A stretch of 64,000 bases of DNA, taken from positions 1 through 64,000 of the forward strand of contig NW_025937363.1 of the NCBI RefSeq assembly GCF_000764305.2, read 5' to 3'. Each line of letters opens with the position of its first letter. The stretch's first letter is position 1. The notes under the pieces were generated by a model that saw only the letters and a program-made list of their open reading frames with translations, made no database searches and had not been told where the DNA came from. Origin of the DNA: Hyalella azteca (taxonomy: Eukaryota; Arthropoda; Malacostraca; Amphipoda; Hyalellidae). The position numbers and the translations under genes are program-made. Below are positions 21,705 to 31,507 of this stretch, one piece after another.

Positions 21705-21992
21705 TCAGTGCGCCTGAAACGGTACCTCAGCAACTTCGGGAACCGGGTGAGGTGCATTAAGCTCATCGACGATTTCCCTCACACGGGTCTTGTGATCAGC
21801 GGTACGTCGTCTCGCTTTAATGGCCTGGTCAATCCGGCTGGGAAAGACCCCCGCCAGCTGCAGGTTGACACTTGTAGGCCGAAAACGGCCCTCATAAATG
21901 ACAGTCGCCTCAGCACGAGCTAGCATCGCCTTCTCTTCAACAGTCCAATTTCCCGAACCACGCGATCTATGAGCCAAGGCCGCTTCCGCCAT
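21705..21992 (-). CDS. Myb-like DNA-binding ORF, retroelement-type
   Basis: A 95-residue frame from ATG at 21992 to a TGA. It contains NWTVEEKAMLARAEA, NLQLAGVFPSRIDQAIKARR and RVREIVDEL. The pattern of Trp, an acidic LA-rich helix, then RTxxAIKxRR resembles the Myb-like motif upstream of the reverse transcriptase in R2/NeSL-type non-LTR elements and in some SANT-type proteins. No RT follows; the next 230 bases on the minus strand are open but repetitive (Gly/Pro/Ala-rich). The 90 bases before the ATG are homologous to the leader of the family G repeats. It may be a module of the same unknown element. Confidence 0.5.
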   Translation of the reverse strand: MAEAALAHRSRGSGNWTVEEKAMLARAEATVIYEGRFRPTSVNLQLAGVFPSRIDQAIKARRRTADHKTRVREIVDELNAPHPVPEVAEVPFQAH

Positions 21993-22103
21993 CGCCTATT
22001 CCGCTGTTTGATTTTTTGAAACAACATTCGCTTCGAGTAGCTGAATTTAGGAAAGGGCTGCCTACTGCTATTAACTCAAAGCCTTTCGGTGGATGCTTGC
22101 TTC

Positions 22104-22395
22104 GCTTCCTCGTCCTCGTTCGGCTGCGCGTCCGGATACTGTCCACGAAGTCTTCTCAATATTGCTAACTCTCTTCTTCGTTTGGCTTACGCAAGCGCGT
22201 CGGACTAAACAGCTTTGTCAATATTTCGGCGTATCTCCCGCAGCTAGATGTAATCTTGCGGCTTCCAAGTCTGCCATGGCTTATTCCGCTGTTTTATTTT
22301 TTGATTCAACATTCTTTTCGAGTAGCTGAATTTAGGCGATTGCTGCCTATTCCTGTTGTCTCGAAGCGTTTCTGTGGATTCTTGCTTCGCGACGA
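22104..22395 (-). pseudogene. Family G helical-peptide repeat, copy b
   Basis: On the minus strand the unit reads QQE-stop-AAIA-stop-IQLLEKNV, then MADLEAARL, then EIRRNID and V-stop-SDALA-stop-AKRRRELA, LRRLRGQYPDAQPNE. A deletion of about 14 bases shifts the frame between AARL and EIRRN. The peptide is Ala/Arg/Leu/Glu-rich and should be one long helix or coiled coil. All in-frame stops are TAG or TAA, at the same places as in copies a and c. Function unknown. Confidence 0.6.
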
Positions 22396-22449
22396 TAAGT
22401 TCGCGAAGATACAAGAAAGTATCTTCGCCAGCGGAGATACTTTCTTGTC

Positions 22450-22740
22450 AGCATTGAAACGCATCTGCCACGTATCAGCCCATTTATTATCATCATTATC
22501 ATTATTACACTTTGCGGTTTAACCTATTTATTTCATGCGTCTTTTTTTTATACTTTATAGCTACCATTTTTATAGGGAAAAAAACACATCTTCAATTTAC
22601 AATTTTATTCGTCAAAACCCCAACCACTTCATTTCCAGTAATTTTCCACTTCCCCATAAAAATAAAAAAAATCACAATCCTGGGGGCTGTCAATCGACCG
22701 AATCGACGCATCAACTTTAATCATTCTTGACCGGCTGCTT
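22450..22740 (-). repeat. Family G 3' tail (AT-rich)
   Basis: Follows copy a on the minus strand. It contains gcgtcgattcggtcgattga, aataaaattgtaaatt, and gacgcatgaaataaataggt, and closely matches 43205-43500 and parts of 44220-44490 after a family G coding unit. The conserved order, coding unit then tail, suggests a longer dispersed unit with a 3' UTR-like part. Confidence 0.65.
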
Positions 22741-22744
22741 CTTC

Positions 22745-23040
22745 GTTCGGCTGAGCGTCAGGGTGCTGTTCACGAAGTTTCCTCAATTAGGCTAACTATC
22801 TTCTTCGTTTTGATTACGCAAGGGCGTCGGACTAAACTGCTTCCTCAATGTTTCGGCGTATCTCTCGCAGTTGGGCTCTTTTCGCAGCTAGTCGCAATCT
22901 CGCGGCTTCTAAATCGGCCATGGCACGTTCCGCCGTTTAATTTGTTGCTACAACATTCTATTGGAGCAGCTGAATTTCGGCGATTGCTGCCTATTCTTGC
23001 GTTCTCAGAGCCAGTCTGTGGATTCTCGCTTGGCGGCACG
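22745..23040 (-). pseudogene. Family G helical-peptide repeat, copy a
   Basis: Minus-strand frame: QE-stop-AAIAEIQLLQ-stop-NVVATN-stop-TAERAMADLEAARLRLAA, then KRAQLREIRRNIEEAV-stop-SDALA-stop-SKRRR and PDAQPNEEAAGQE ending at TGA. Seven internal stops, all TAA or TAG; the only TGA is at the end. Copy c keeps the same C-terminal QE-TGA if its TAA is read through. No protein family recognised. Confidence 0.6.
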
Positions 23041-23199
23041 TCTGGACCATTTTGCTCAATTTGAGTGGTCTTTTCAGGTTTTTTCGAAGGTTCAGGTTCC
23101 GTTCGAAGTTTCAGGTTTTGAATTCGTTAGAAGTGTCGCTTTTTATGGCCATTCCATGTGTATCATAGGTACCGATCAAACAAGTCTGAGATTACAACG

Positions 23200-24010
23200 T
23201 TAAAAAAACAACTGTCAAAAATTGACAGCTTTTCGGATCTTGACTCTGTTTATTTTTATAATATAAATAAAATGAGAACTTAAATACTAAACGGGCGTAA
23301 TTAAAGTGTTTCATAGCATGCAAATACAAATAACGAGCGTGACTGGTCTCGAGATATTCTAAATTTTTAATTGTAAAATTCAGCATTGAGTGTTGCTGGC
23401 TTACTGCTCCAAAAATACTAATCATGTCACATGCATATACTAAATTTTTATTCGTAATGTGGCATGTAATGTCCTTGTGAAAACCTATTGCATGCTGTGA
23501 AATTGTGACTATTACGGAATATAAGGTCTCACATTATTTAACAATGGCAACATTTCCTCGGAGTCAGATCAAGCAGAAGAGTTTTACCTGTAGCGAACAC
23601 CGGAATTGCGAACTGAGGTCGGGTAGATCCGGCTGAGCAATTCAAGATTTAACAGGGAGCGCAGCCCTACACCACAAATTTAGCTCATAAACAAGCCCCA
23701 GCGCCAACGCCTACCCTATAATGCAATAACTAAACTCAGCTCACACCCAAAAAGCTGTAGGTAACTGAGTAATCTCCCCACACCAACTTTAAGCAACACC
23801 TACCTCACTCCACAGCCTGCTGAATCAAATAGTCAATTGTCAACAAGTCCTACTCCACAGAATTTTACCCCATACTATCACTTCTTACACATGTAAGGCG
23901 TAGCCTTACTGGCCGCAGACCACGCCGGATCTCCGTAAACCTGCTCTGCTATTTGCAGGACTGGCGTAATCCCGCCGCACTCCACGGGCAGAAGCACAAA
24001 TCGCTGTCCC
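23200..24010. other. No gene recognised; G-poor stretch
   Basis: AT-rich to about 23560, then from 23660 to 23900 a C-rich, G-poor stretch with many short ctcac/ccaca words. No conserved protein, RNA gene or terminal repeats seen. Confidence 0.4.
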
Positions 24011-24373
24011 TATAAAGGCCCGTTTACACTAGTGGCAACGACATGCGCTTTGAGTCGTTTGCTGCAGTGCCTCACCGCGCACAACCGTTCACACTACTTT
24101 TGTACTCGGCAGTTTGAGACCGCGCGCTTTGAACACTTAGTTGCTACCTAGACGTCAATGAGGATGGATGTAACCGAATTTGAGCTGTGGGCCATTGTTC
24201 TCGGGTGTGCTGCGGTCCGTCATTCTTCGCACTATGCCAGTTGTAACTGAGAATTTAGCATAGGCATCATAATTAGAGAACTAGCATATTCAAAAAGATA
24301 CAGTTTATAAAAAATATAGTCTATTCTTAAATTAAAAGTTCCAATATTCGTATTATATCATCCTTTGAAATCG

Positions 24374-24604
24374 CTAAACGGTAATGCATAAATTGTCAGG
24401 AGTTGCTAAAATCACATAAACTAAACACGTCATGTAAATATAACTTTCATCATTTGCATTTCGATTTTTGTACTCCTTTGACCGAACACTCCATAGGCAT
24501 TCGTGTTCTCTATAAAGATCAATTAGGCGCTCTACCAGAGAGTGACTCCAAACGAGAGTGGTGTTAGTCGACATATGGTGTGCCGGACCAGCGTACACAA
24601 TCAA
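24374..24604 (-). pseudogene. MADF (Myb/SANT-like) domain remnant, family A
   Basis: The minus strand encodes LVERLIDLYREHECLWSVRS followed by KEYKNRNANDESY, matching the N-terminal half of a MADF domain (LIxLxxxxxCLWxxxxxxYKNRxxxxxAW). It then runs into non-homologous sequence. It corresponds to the Harbinger accessory DNA-binding ORF, and the same region of copy 1 (7420-7660) is parallel. Confidence 0.65.
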
Positions 24605-24635
24605 CCTTACTAGACCACAGACAGCTATCTACTAA

Positions 24636-24891
24636 CTAAGAATTTAAAAGCAAAGAATAGTCCACAAAAATTCATATCTTTATAGAAAACGTTTCGGGGA
24701 CCAGCTCCATCGTCAGTTCGTAGAATCTAGAATCACAAATCAAAAGTTACAAATTTATAAATTGAAACCATAGAACGAATTGAATTTCTTTAATTAATTA
24801 ATTTAGATTTTTAATTCGATTTAAATTTTTAATTTAATTTAAATTCTTAGTTAATTTGCGATTTAAGCATACAAGTGATATCAATTCTTTA
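24636..24891 (-). mobile_element. Penelope-like insertion, second copy
   Basis: Flanked by acagctatctactaa at 24621-24635 and 24892-24906, the same 15-bp duplication as in the sister copy apart from one shared substitution. Hammerhead-like core on the minus strand at 24690-24716: CTGACGA, GGAG with loop, CCCC, GAAACG. One stem II pair is weakened here. Confidence 0.7.
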
Positions 24892-25057
24892 ACAGCTATC
24901 TACTAAGCGCCGTGCTTGTGTTGCATGAGGCATGGCCCCTGTCAATCGCTAGCTCGTCAATCGGTCAAGAAACGCATGCAGAGGCTGCAAAGCGCCTCTG
25001 CATGCGCTTTGAGGCACTTGATTCTCGTGTGTTGCCCCTAGTGTGAACGGGCCTTAA

Positions 25058-26150
25058 CGCCATGCCCCGGCTCTCCCCCTTTCGCAGCCAGAAGGCTTTC
25101 CTCACTCGCTGATCATTAGTGCACCAGGCGCGATGGAGGCAGGTTGGACATGAATATTAATTCAAGTAGCATATAGACTTCGCCAGTTTTTATGGTTTTC
25201 AAATATAGAGGGTTGCAGGGAAGTTTTAGTTGCGCTCGGAACCTCAATGCGTTGGTTTAGCGTTAGAAGAATGTAATAACCTTACGACGCTGGGACTAAA
25301 TCCCGTACGACACTGGTGGTACAAGCAGAGACCAGGGCAGAGAATGCAAGTTTATTCAAGGCAGGTTCACAAGAGACTGACTCGCCGGTGAAGGCGAGGC
25401 TTAGCTTAATGTACAATAGAAAACGTCCTATCTAATATTTACAGGGCTAACATTCGTGAATGTTTAGGCAATAGACTCCAGTATACAACAAAAACATGAT
25501 GCTTCTTCGTTGAATACTGCGATTATCTGCTAATCTGAAACTTTTTAGACGGTCGAACGGTATATTCGCGTGCACGCTTGCGCTTACTAGTTGCGCTTGT
25601 ACTAAAGCTGTTCCCGTCAACGTACCAACACTTATGTATACTCGCCGAGCTTCGTAATTGTGAACTACTCTTGGTTACCACGATTTTTTCTATCCTGCCG
25701 TAGTCTCAGAGGAAGTTGGTAAATTAGCAAGTACCTCTTTATCAGAATATTAAATTTATTTAGATAATCAGTCTAAAATGATCGGGACGATTTCTTCACT
25801 TTACTGAAGACTGAAGAAGAGGTCGTCCCATCCTCGGACAAGCTGGACCAAGTCCACGAGGTTCAGCTGCTATTTTAGTTTGCTTTTTGCCTTTTGAAGC
25901 GGTGAGGATTGGTCGAGGTTTGAAAGTTCATTGAAGTAGAGACAAGGAACAAATGAGGGAAGTGCACTGACGGATGGACCACTTACTTCAAGAATCAACA
26001 TGGCTTGCTTCATAACGAATCAACAGTTAACTTAACCCTAAGGCATGCCCTTGAAATAGTTGGGTTTAACGTTGCCTGAACAAATTCTAAAAACCAAAGT
26101 CATTACAATCGTCGTGGTAAAATTTGCCTCAAGTCTGCCATCGGATACTC
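25058..26150. other. No gene recognised
   Basis: This stretch lies between a Harbinger element and a Gypsy integrase. I looked for an LTR (TG...CA with a matching partner) and for polymerase motifs and found none. Confidence 0.4.
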
Positions 26151-26224
26151 GTTAGCCGGAGAAGATGCCTTCCAGGTACTTCCAGGCAGTGCGACTTCTT
26201 CCGTTTGTCAGGCGAATACCAACT

Positions 26225-26880
26225 ACGAAGCCCGAAACTGCGAACCCAGGATGTCCGTACGGTTCATTCAGGCTAGGCCCTTGGAACTGATGACGCTTGA
26301 CACAATGGGACCGTTGAAAGAGACGCCGTCTAGCAACAATTATGTCCTCACAGTAGTGGATCACTTTACGAAGTACCTTGCGGCCGTTCCTATGAAATAA
26401 AGCGAATACCGAGAGCATAGTGAGCGGCCTTATACAAGCCATCTATCCGCTGGGGGTCCCGGAATCATGGCTGACGGATCGTGGGACTTCGTTCCATTCG
26501 AAGGTATTCAAGGACTGGTGTGCGGGGTGGGAGATCGAGAAACGTCAGACGACATCATGGCATCCTCTAACAAACGGCACTAATGAGAGGATTTATCTGA
26601 CTCTCAGGAACATTTTCTCTTGAAACCTGCAAGAGGGTCAACAATTGGACAAGATGATTGGATCTTTATCTTACGATAAACTTTAAATGACACGACCGGC
26701 TTCACACCTTATGAATTAATGTTTGGCCGTCGACCTAGCATCGCCCCTAGATCTCGAATTCTGTGTATCTGCTACTGATTACCCCGATCAGTTCGAGGAC
26801 GCTCGTGGTCTACTCGACTGAACAGAACATCGGCGACGCTTTTGAGAAACAAAGAAATCTCAGACATGTTCGCGAGCTCA
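26225..26880 (+). pseudogene. Ty3/Gypsy integrase catalytic-core remnant
   Basis: Frames in order: RPLELMTLDTMGPL and NNYVLTVVDHFTKYLAAVPM (first Asp of the DDE triad in LDTMGP and second-strand VVDHFTKY), then GLIQAIYPLGVPESWLTDRG (second Asp in TDRG) and WHPLTNGTNERI (the Glu-bearing helix, HPxTNGxxER). Then TTGFTPYELMFGRRP and DLEFCVSATDYPDQFEDARG. All are hallmarks of retroviral-type integrase of Ty3/Gypsy. At least three frameshifts and several stops. The C-terminal domain that should follow appears at 33350-33520, after the tyrosine-recombinase gene. Confidence 0.85.
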
Positions 26881-27217
26881 GGAGAACAGCAGCAGAAGGA
26901 GGAAAGTAGTGGGGTTGGGAAGAAGAGAAAGAGGAAGAGCAAGCAATCTAACAGTGAGGAGAGCGCAGGAGAGCGTCAACCACAGCTTCCACTTCTGCCT
27001 TAACCCCCTGTCTCGCAAGGGCACTTGGAGATTGACTCCGAAAGGCAGAAGGTGACGCCAGGGAAGGAGAAACTTCCAGTTCCTGGGCCTTCTCAGGTTG
27101 ACCCAGCCTATGCGTGTCTGTTAGCTGAGATGGAGGAGGAGGAAGCAGCACAACGCAGTTCACAGGGAACTGTTGTATAGGAAACCGATCAAGAAGCTCC
27201 CGAGATTCATGGTCCAG
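26866..27217 (+). CDS. Tyrosine-recombinase gene, putative exon 1
   Basis: From ATG at 26866 the frame reads MFASSGEQQQKEESSGVG then KKRKRK, a likely nuclear localisation signal, and an acidic Ser/Glu/Pro-rich stretch. It ends at CCAG|GTACGT (27217), phase 1, matching exon 2. There are two in-frame stops, TAA at 27001 and TAG at 27178, so this exon is damaged or only partly coding. The start overlaps the last Gypsy integrase residues in another frame, so the element boundary probably lies within 26860-26900. Confidence 0.5.
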
Positions 27218-27368
27218 GTACGTGTTATGGTATGAGCGTTGCAAAGGAGGTTAGTAATGAGAGATAGGTGTTATTTTTCTTGTTGTATTATCCCAACATT
27301 AAATTTTATGACGAAAATGAGATGTCCATCTCTCTCTAATGTACGTTCCATTTCATTTTGTTTCGCAG

Positions 27369-27440
27369 CAGCAGAGCCAGAGGCGGCTGCGTCTCAGGCC
27401 TCCCCGTCGCTGCCGGAAGCCGGGGACCTTAGTCACCATG
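27369..27440 (+). CDS. Tyrosine-recombinase gene, exon 2
   Basis: A 72-bp exon between ttcattttgtttcgcag and GTAAGT. Phase 1 at both ends. Encodes AAEPEAAASQASPSLPEAG, a low-complexity linker. Length divisible by three and consensus splice sites on both sides support it. Confidence 0.6.
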
Positions 27441-27580
27441 GTAAGTCTTGTTATTTCGAATCTGTGATGCAATATAATCTTAGTCATGAAACGCTGCTAT
27501 ATATTCATTCTGCTTCTCTAACTTTGAACGTTCCATTCAAACTCATACTAATTGCCTTGCCATTTCTTCTTTCTCTGCAG

Positions 27581-27634
27581 ATACCTCTCATGACGAATGT
27601 CCACCTCCATGTGACGAAATTGAAGCTCCTGATG
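27581..27634 (+). CDS. Tyrosine-recombinase gene, exon 3
   Basis: A 54-bp exon after ttctttctctgcag and before GTAATG, phase 1 at both ends. Encodes DTSHDECPPPCDEIEAPDG. Like exon 2 it is symmetrical and acidic. Confidence 0.55.
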
Positions 27635-27772
27635 GTAATGCGGCTCAGGAGCTTGTCTTTTCTGACTGTTGGTGTTGGTAATAATACTGCGGTTATGATG
27701 TTTTCATCTTGCTTTTCATCAATGAGTTGAAGGTTAGTACTTGTCATTGTGATCGGGTCAAGCGGTAAAGAG

Positions 27773-28590
27773 AGCCGTTGAGCAGGCCAAAGCTGACGAA
27801 CAACGACGACGTTGATGATGCCAATGAACTTGCTGAGAGCCGCCGTCAATTGAGGCCACGGCGCAACGCAGGCGATGACGGCGCGTCCGGCTCACGTGTG
27901 GCAGATAGTGAGGATATATCGGGTGATGATTCTGAAGTCGACCGAGCTTACGTGCCGCCGGAAGGCGGAACTTCGTCAGCGTCAGAACCGGAAGGCGACG
28001 AAGTGGAAAGCAGCGTGGAAAGCGACCCCGATGATCCCAAAACACCAGGGGAAACTGAGCAGCAAAGACACCTTCGCCACCGTCGCATAAAGCGACGCAT
28101 GCGGGCTCGTAAGGAAGGTCGAAATCCCAAACGACGATCAGGTGCAGTCAAGAATATGCCGCTGCCAATGAAACCCTATAGCCAGGCTGGGGAAACCCTA
28201 TAGCCAGGCACCTTCGGCCTTGGCTAGCCGGCACGGATACAACGTTCAGGAAGCGACGGACCCAGAGAGGAGCCTCCCAAGAAAAGTCATGACGTCCAAA
28301 ACAATTAGCGACGTCGAGGTCGACGAGGACGACGAAGCTGAAGCTAGCTCTGGAAGGGTCACACTGGGTGGAGTAGACGTTTTCCGAAACGTCTCAGCGC
28401 ATCATCAGCAGATAAAAAAAGCTCGTCCACCACCATGTCGTGAAGAGCCCTTCTTGGGACATACTGCGGAAGATGACTTGAGTAGGCTGCTGGGAGATAC
28501 GTCAGAACTCCTCTACAAGATTGAACACTACCTAATCCAAGTCGGGGCGCGCCAAGTCCTAACAAGAGCCGTCAAAGAACTTTCGAAGAA
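27773..28590 (+). CDS. Tyrosine-recombinase gene, exon 4 (broken by 22-bp duplication)
   Basis: Encodes an acidic N-terminal region (DDVDDANELAESRRQLRPRR, SEDISGDDSEVD), a basic patch (RHRRIKRRMRARKEGRNPKR), and a C-terminal part ending KIEHYLIQVGARQVL...RAVKELSKK. The 3' boundary is GAA|GTAAGA at 28590, phase 2. The acceptor near 27772 is weak. A 22-bp direct duplication (gaaaccctatagccaggc at 28170-28187 and 28192-28209) shifts the frame at about 28200; before and after it the two frames look like one protein. No known domain recognised. Confidence 0.6.
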
Positions 28591-28726
28591 GTAAGAGTGT
28601 GTGATAGGAAGAATCCTTATTACATGTTGTTATGTATGAAGACTTTGTTGACACATTTCTCTGTTTTTCGATCATGGCGATGATTCTGCTGACGATATTG
28701 ACGCATTTTCTTTTCATTCCTTGCAG

Positions 28727-28918
28727 GAAAAAGAGGAAGACGCCCAAGAAGGAACGTTACTCGGACGAGTTTGGGCCAGCATACAGCCAATCCGGCGGCT
28801 CCTCACAAGATTGCGACGCCTCGCAGGTGGCTGGGCAGCCACCTTCAGACCCAGGATCCTCCTCCTCGTCGTCGCCGTCTTCAAACGAAGAAGATGATGA
28901 CGCCGCCATGCTTCCGAG
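28727..28918 (+). CDS. Tyrosine-recombinase gene, exon 5
   Basis: A 192-bp exon from cattccttgcag to CCGAG|GTACCT, phase 2 at both ends, so it joins exons 4 and 6 in frame. It begins KKKRKTPKKERYSDEFG (possible second nuclear signal) and continues with a Ser-rich acidic linker (SSSSSSPSSNEEDDDAA). Confidence 0.7.
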
Positions 28919-29046
28919 GTACCTGTCGGATGATATGTTGATTAGCTCATTTCATACAGACAAAAAAGGAATCTAAAATTATACATGTAAACATTATTTA
29001 GCAAAGTTTGATTATCTAATCGAGTTTGTCTCTTTCTCACACACAG

Positions 29047-29920
29047 CACGAGCAAAGATTTCTCTGCCGGAACTCGTCGTCGCGGCAGAAAGACCGATGG
29101 CAAGCAATGGAATTGTATGTTGTCCTCGTGTGACGGCATTGCGAGACCAAAACACATGCTACGGCACTACAGGCACGTTCGTGGATTTTCGAAAGAAGAT
29201 TCATTTGCTATGAACCATTGCCACCGAAAGCTCGAGCAATTAGAAAAACGTAAAAGTGCTAACTTATCAATGCAGCCGACCGAATTAAGAGAAAGAGTCA
29301 CCACGATCTTACCCGAACTTAAAAATGTCTCTGATGGCATTGCTGCCATGTCCTCCACCGAAATGTTAGAAAAATCATTTCCAGTCGCACTGATAGTCAC
29401 TCTTCTAGACGGTCTGGGTAATGGGAATGCTTTTAGCGAGCTGATAACTCGAATGGGAAACGCTGCAAAAGAAGGCGAAACCACCACAAACACAAGCCAG
29501 ACAGCAAGAAAAACCGCCAAGAGAGACCAAGGAGGAAAAGACGGCGGCGCGGTGGTTGAGGAGGAGGGAGAAAGCCAAGAAGAAGAAGAGGAGGGTGGTC
29601 AAGGAGCTAGCAATAGGTCGACCAAAAATCTGCAAAAAGGAGAAACATGGGAGAAGTGTTTTGTGACGATTTGCCCCTATTGCAAGAACGCCTACAGTAC
29701 AAGAAAACTCAAGGATCATATAGAACGAATGCATGACAAGACCCCCTATGCAGCAAAAGCAAGCGTTAGAGCTGTCCTGCCGTATAAAAGGCTCGTAAAG
29801 TTGACTGGAATAAATGATGGGGGTCAAGGAATCAATCAATTTGTATCTATCGATGTACTACAAAGCATGAGGGAGGAATTCGACCGAGGTGCGGTGACAC
29901 CATTGAACTTGAACTTGAAC
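29047..29920 (+). CDS. Tyrosine-recombinase gene, exon 6a: zinc-finger region
   Basis: Follows cacacacag at 29046 in phase 2. Two zinc-finger-like motifs are visible: WNCMLSSCDG...KHMLRHYRH (Cys pair then His cluster) at about 29110-29180, and CPYCKNAYSTRKLKDHIERM, a classical C-x2-C...H-x4-MH arrangement, at about 29670-29735. Between them is a helical region and a Glu/Gly-rich acidic stretch. These probably bind DNA. The frame runs to a TGA at 29990, but natural-looking sequence switches frame at about 29890-29920 (ELELEPSLHIVDPEAG), so a one-base deletion or two-base insertion is likely there. Confidence in coding is high; the joined gene structure is inferred. Confidence 0.75.
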
Positions 29921-31269
29921 CTAGCCTACATATTGTGGATCCTGAAGCAGGTACCGCAATGCTCGAGCGCAGAGAGGGCAATCCGGTTGTGACTCAAGCC
30001 GTCACATGGTATCATTCGCTAGCAACGCAACAGTCATTCCCTAAACTGCTTGAAGTATTGAAAAATTTCCACAAAGATCTTGCTAATGTTGACAAATCAA
30101 CCAAGGGAAAAGAAGCGGCGAAAGTGACCTTCAAACACTTTCCAGCTGTTATTTGCTGCTACATCGTTTCCTTGGATCCGGAAGACCGCAAAGAAATGGA
30201 GCTCAAAGATGTTCTACGTGCACTGAACACAGCGATGGTAGCATTTCGAAACAAGATTGGTAATACTCTGAGACAGGAGACAATCAAAAGGTATCTTCAG
30301 TCGGTCACCAAATTTGGACTGTACGTCACCACACTGCAATTGGAACCAGAAGTTATTGGAAACTTCCATTTTTCGAATATTAAAGCCCTGGTATCGCGGC
30401 AATGCGCGATTGTCTCCAATGACCAGGAGACCTTCGCATTGTATGAGCCAATAGATGAAAGAAACATCAGAACCAATATATCCCTAGAAGCCGTCAACAA
30501 GCACATGCAGAGCCCTTATATTCAGCAATATGTCGATAAATGTCTTGAAGTGAGCGGGCTCCTCGATCGAAGTTTGCCGGTTGCACTTGGCTTGGCACCA
30601 TGGGCGCCCTCGCGCCAGACTGCTGGGCAGGTGCGAGGTATTCTGATCACCTTCTTGGGCATGAGCACGGCCCGCCGTTCCCTGGAAATGGCAACGTTCG
30701 ATATGCATTCATTCCGCAATCCAGTGCTCATTGAAGACGATCATGTCCTCTATAAAGTAAGGCGGCACAAAACCGGAAAATCTCTTCTGTGCTACATCGC
30801 AGCAGAAGGTCCGTACAGTGACCTGCTCCAGGCCTATGTAAAACACTATAGGACCATGTTTACAATGGACGTAAGACCGCAGGCGCCGGTTTTCGTGAGC
30901 GGCAATTCATCATTCACTGACGCCAAAATCCTGCTGGTCAGTGCCATCGGAACCATTACCGAGGCTATCTTCAAAATCGAGGGCGAACACCGCTTCACCT
31001 TGCGGAAGTTCCGCAAATTTTATTCCTCACTCAACAAAGATGTAGCTGGTGACGATGATAATGCCATCAACGAAATGGCTTTGGTAATGGCACACGACCC
31101 CAAAACATCACATAGAAGTTACACCGTTGGAGTCCTGCGTAATAGAATGTATAGATTTAGAATGCAACTGCACCGTTGTCTTGACAACTTGCCCTTCCAT
31201 GCCCCTCCTACCACAAGATACCGAATCGATCCATCCACCGTGGCTGGTCACAAAAATGTGAAAAGATGA
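29921..31269 (+). CDS. Tyrosine recombinase (Crypton-like) catalytic region
   Basis: About 445 residues. The N-terminal half is helical, like a core-binding domain. Catalytic-box motifs follow in the expected order: STARRSLEMATFDMHS (box I Arg, family RxxE), YKVRRHKTGKSL (beta-hairpin Lys), FTLRKFRKFYSSL (box II Arg-Lys; the His of HxxR is replaced, as in many Cryptons), and MAHDPKTSHRSYTV, where His is followed nine residues later by the presumed nucleophile Tyr. Such enzymes cut and rejoin DNA through a 3'-phosphotyrosine. The reading frame has no stop until TGA at 31267. The spacing and RK-x-x-x-S/T box fit Crypton-type DNA transposons better than DIRS elements, since no RT or methyltransferase is nearby. 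It could alternatively be a domesticated copy. Confidence 0.8.
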
Positions 31270-31466
31270 ATCAACCAGCCTTGGACTCGGTGGACATGTT
31301 AATTGTTGAAGACATTCGCAGAAAAATGGGTTCGACTGGGCCTGGTGGTGCTCCTGCTGCTGTTCCTGCTTCTGCTTCTGCTGCTGCTCCTGCTGACAAT
31401 CCCGATGATGACAGTTCTGACGAAGTAGTGACGAAGATAAGACCCACGCCGACGTTCGCAGAATAA
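31266..31466 (+). CDS. Small ORF overlapping recombinase stop (ATGA)
   Basis: The ATG (31266) overlaps the recombinase TGA as ATGA. It encodes 66 residues: MNQPALDSVDMLIVEDIRRK, an Ala/Pro/Ser-rich stretch and an acidic end (DDDSSDEVVTK). No family recognised. It could be a former C-terminal extension after a frame change, or an overlapping second cistron. Confidence 0.35.
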   Translation: MNQPALDSVDMLIVEDIRRKMGSTGPGGAPAAVPASASAAAPADNPDDDSSDEVVTKIRPTPTFAE

Positions 31467-31507
31467 GGAATGCAGTGGTGGCAAACAAGGAGGCAGAAAG
31501 CTGCAAA

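Larger units (their letters stand above)
24016..25054. mobile_element. PIF/Harbinger-type element, family A, copy 2
   Basis: Same termini as 7062-8126, with taa at 24013-24015 and 25055-25057. Nearly identical throughout, including the Penelope-like insertion. The high similarity points to recent amplification. Confidence 0.9.

Noticed and set aside
25265..25760. Possible solo LTR
   Set aside because: No TG...CA boundaries with a flanking duplication and no second copy in the window.
29167..29839. Two minus-strand open frames opposite the zinc-finger exon
   Set aside because: They lie antisense to a well-supported exon with matching splice phases and show no domain.
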